Assembly: GCA_900128395.1 (NCBI GenBank)
Contig: LT649359.1
Coordinates: 1 to 33,249 of the forward strand
Direction of reading: 5' to 3'
Origin: Stramenopiles sp. TOSAG23-2
Taxonomy: Eukaryota; Sar
Length of the DNA stretch: 33,249 bases
The translations under genes were made by a program, and so were the position numbers. The notes beneath the pieces were generated by a model. That model did not search any database. It had not been told where the DNA came from and saw only the letters and a list, made by a program, of their open reading frames with translations. Shown here piece by piece: positions 33,001 through 33,249 of the stretch. Position 1 is the first letter of the stretch; each line of letters opens with the position of its first letter.

Positions 33001-33249
33001 CATCCATTAAACGCATCATACCAGCACTGCAACGTAATATTGTATCTTCTAATTTTTCCTTTCTATTTTCATGCAAAGTATTTAATAATTGTATTCCATT
33101 CAGTTTCACCCACATTTCAGCACGTTCCAGCAAATTTAAGACATTGCTTACATTGTCAACGGTTTTTAAAAAGGTATCTGATCGTTGCAATGCGGCTTGC
33201 TTTTGGTAATCGTCACTATTTTTTGATATACGACATACTGCATATATAA
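30059..33249 (-). CDS. USO1: USO1/p115 vesicle-tethering factor, 5' end beyond the window
   Basis: At least 1063 codons, open to the right edge of the window, so the N-terminus is missing. The first long open part after the edge is only reachable by starting inside the frame; no ATG is needed before it. Armadillo-like repeats with the p115 signature VRNDMLLLLQRLTRENDRIKEFVAFQEGFERLFQIV lie near the beginning, roughly matching residues 130-330 of mammalian p115. The tail has coiled coils (NVLEQYKEMIRVQDKEIEKLKKQ and several more) and the C-terminal block EHRDLLIVLANQEIHNN corresponding to the conserved p115 KEHEDLLVLLADQD. p115/Uso1 tethers COPI and COPII vesicles at the Golgi with Rab1 and SNAREs. 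The acidic tail that ends animal p115 is absent; this one ends GKGGGNIK. Low-complexity Asn runs interrupt the ARM region. Stop is TAG. Confidence 0.9.
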   Translation of the reverse strand, partial: IYAVCRISKNSDDYQKQAALQRSDTFLKTVDNVSNVLNLLERAEMWVKLNGIQLLNTLHENRKEKLEDTILRCSAGMMRLMDVLTSENVHEKVRNDMLLLLQRLTRENDRIKEFVAFQEGFERLFQIVKREKSNSVVALDCLTVVINILDGSELTKKLFAQTSCVRELEHLCSPPKPGADNVVDPNNKNATSMGPNSSTDNNISANEFRRCEMGLEILSQLLRCDIGGESGMKQKQIIPALKAVKTVALLNPQTQKSVVDIRIMRYVQQSNAIRKEIIKSSSVIKSLLSVACTKIDNNNNMDTVDSNNNNNNNSRLEMLGERAMLELGNLLCANKAAQDALLVTDLVIPFESKQTNRKNVITQVGGVALLFSLALKNKSRQIREAAIYAIACYLQDNEGGQISIIGHAITPPPVDTIGGLPRAPVAGSILVQTLVDAVQELEQGTERYNQILSQFWQSCRILENLCSYDPACKELLLRVPVVLEKDSAAVDAGTLLFLPGYLMRALSSSLINSDSNSSNKIHKSISLHFQVSILRFICILLNKSEAAVSSVLGSPSNLKAIFTLLDLKGGVNEDQRIRRGLGALLLAVSLECTVSGNDDTNNNGSTSTNKGDEFDSDVMKLIRNGVGLERFSDLLASLMQTNAIKSATSETYKRNNKSASRSNAMKNQTKHEWEKSNLFDYSFRTFAQGIQESARRQLILAFTEPKTPRKSKPGEENKNDPEKVKADVQALANVLEQYKEMIRVQDKEIEKLKKQVYQLKKEKGNKNDDEKNKEDNVDETIVVQGSDVTLSDIQSHVIFSPGTLPGEAVSNKDNSSKITIDSNTTIKASTAAVSENNVTKESNIDSHDDNNNNNDNDNNDIVIDQDTNIKINTLLEECNSKDEMIKTLERTIRLTAAERVEKKDDTVDISVQNDELAFATMEILRLHSEIAKLELQTAKDEFKESLKQEKAVSDNLENATVQELIIEDYEMNYKKLYLEHRDLLIVLANQEIHNNAMTEKIMATLGEKAVEEVNQVAAEALQNMLDDVTRVPINPLDKQTGDRTITSVLSEGIHGKGGGNIK

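Noticed and set aside
33130-33249. Start of USO1 at the leucine codon at 33190
   Set aside because: The codon there is TTG, and the frame remains open to the window edge upstream; similarity to p115 also begins mid-domain, so the gene is partial and not started at 33190.
1-33249. Alternative genetic code (ciliate-type stop reassignment)
   Set aside because: TAA, TGA and TAG all occur as natural ends of full-length conserved proteins (RSPH9 with TAA, UBX protein with TGA, USO1 with TAG), and no conserved frame contains an internal one.

Overview
The window looks like nuclear DNA of a free-living, flagellated single-celled eukaryote. Fifteen long reading frames appear uninterrupted by introns. 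They lie on both strands, are separated by short, very AT-rich spacers full of (TA)n runs, and end in TAA, TGA or TAG, so the standard code applies and ciliate-type stop reassignment is excluded. Motile-cilium genes (radial spoke protein RSPH9 and an outer-dynein-arm docking coiled-coil protein), a probable ABI-like WAVE subunit, a G9a-like SET protein, a p115/USO1 tether and a CLC channel all fit a protist. The lineage cannot be fixed from sequence alone; a heterotrophic stramenopile-like flagellate is one possibility.

Layout, left to right: mitochondrial isovaleryl-CoA-dehydrogenase-like enzyme (-, 498-1793); CLC chloride channel (+, 2361-4775); CHK/EcKinase-like small-molecule kinase (-, 5053-6561); a repeat-rich intergenic block with a 65-bp hairpin element in inverted duplicate and GC-rich tandem repeats (about 6.8-7.6 kb); an unrecognised 163-aa protein (+, 7943-8434) tail-overlapping a short secreted-protein remnant (-, 8399-8713); M14 zinc carboxypeptidase with one membrane span (+, 9243-11342); degenerate Rab-like GTPase (+, 11781-12392); small MORN protein (+, 12560-12868); 1779-aa Tudor/PHD/ankyrin/SET chromatin protein (-, 13112-18451); ODAD1-like protein (+, 19304-21301); UBA-PUB-UBX protein (-, 21434-22714); secreted FAD oxidoreductase (+, 23427-25250); ABI-like coiled coil (+, 25615-25911); HAD phosphatase (-, 26316-27734); RSPH9 (+, 28657-29505); and USO1/p115, which runs off the right edge (-, 30059-33249).

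The genes do not form a pathway; this is an ordinary dense protist gene neighbourhood with two definite axonemal genes and a MORN protein that may be a third. The most unusual items are the architecture of the SET protein, including a duplicated C-terminal module of RAMA-like appearance; the Rab-like protein that has lost most nucleotide-binding motifs; a family of short TACGA/TCGTA inverted repeats in most 3'-side spacers; and the foldback repeat block near 7 kb. No tRNA, rRNA, CRISPR array or complete transposase gene was seen.
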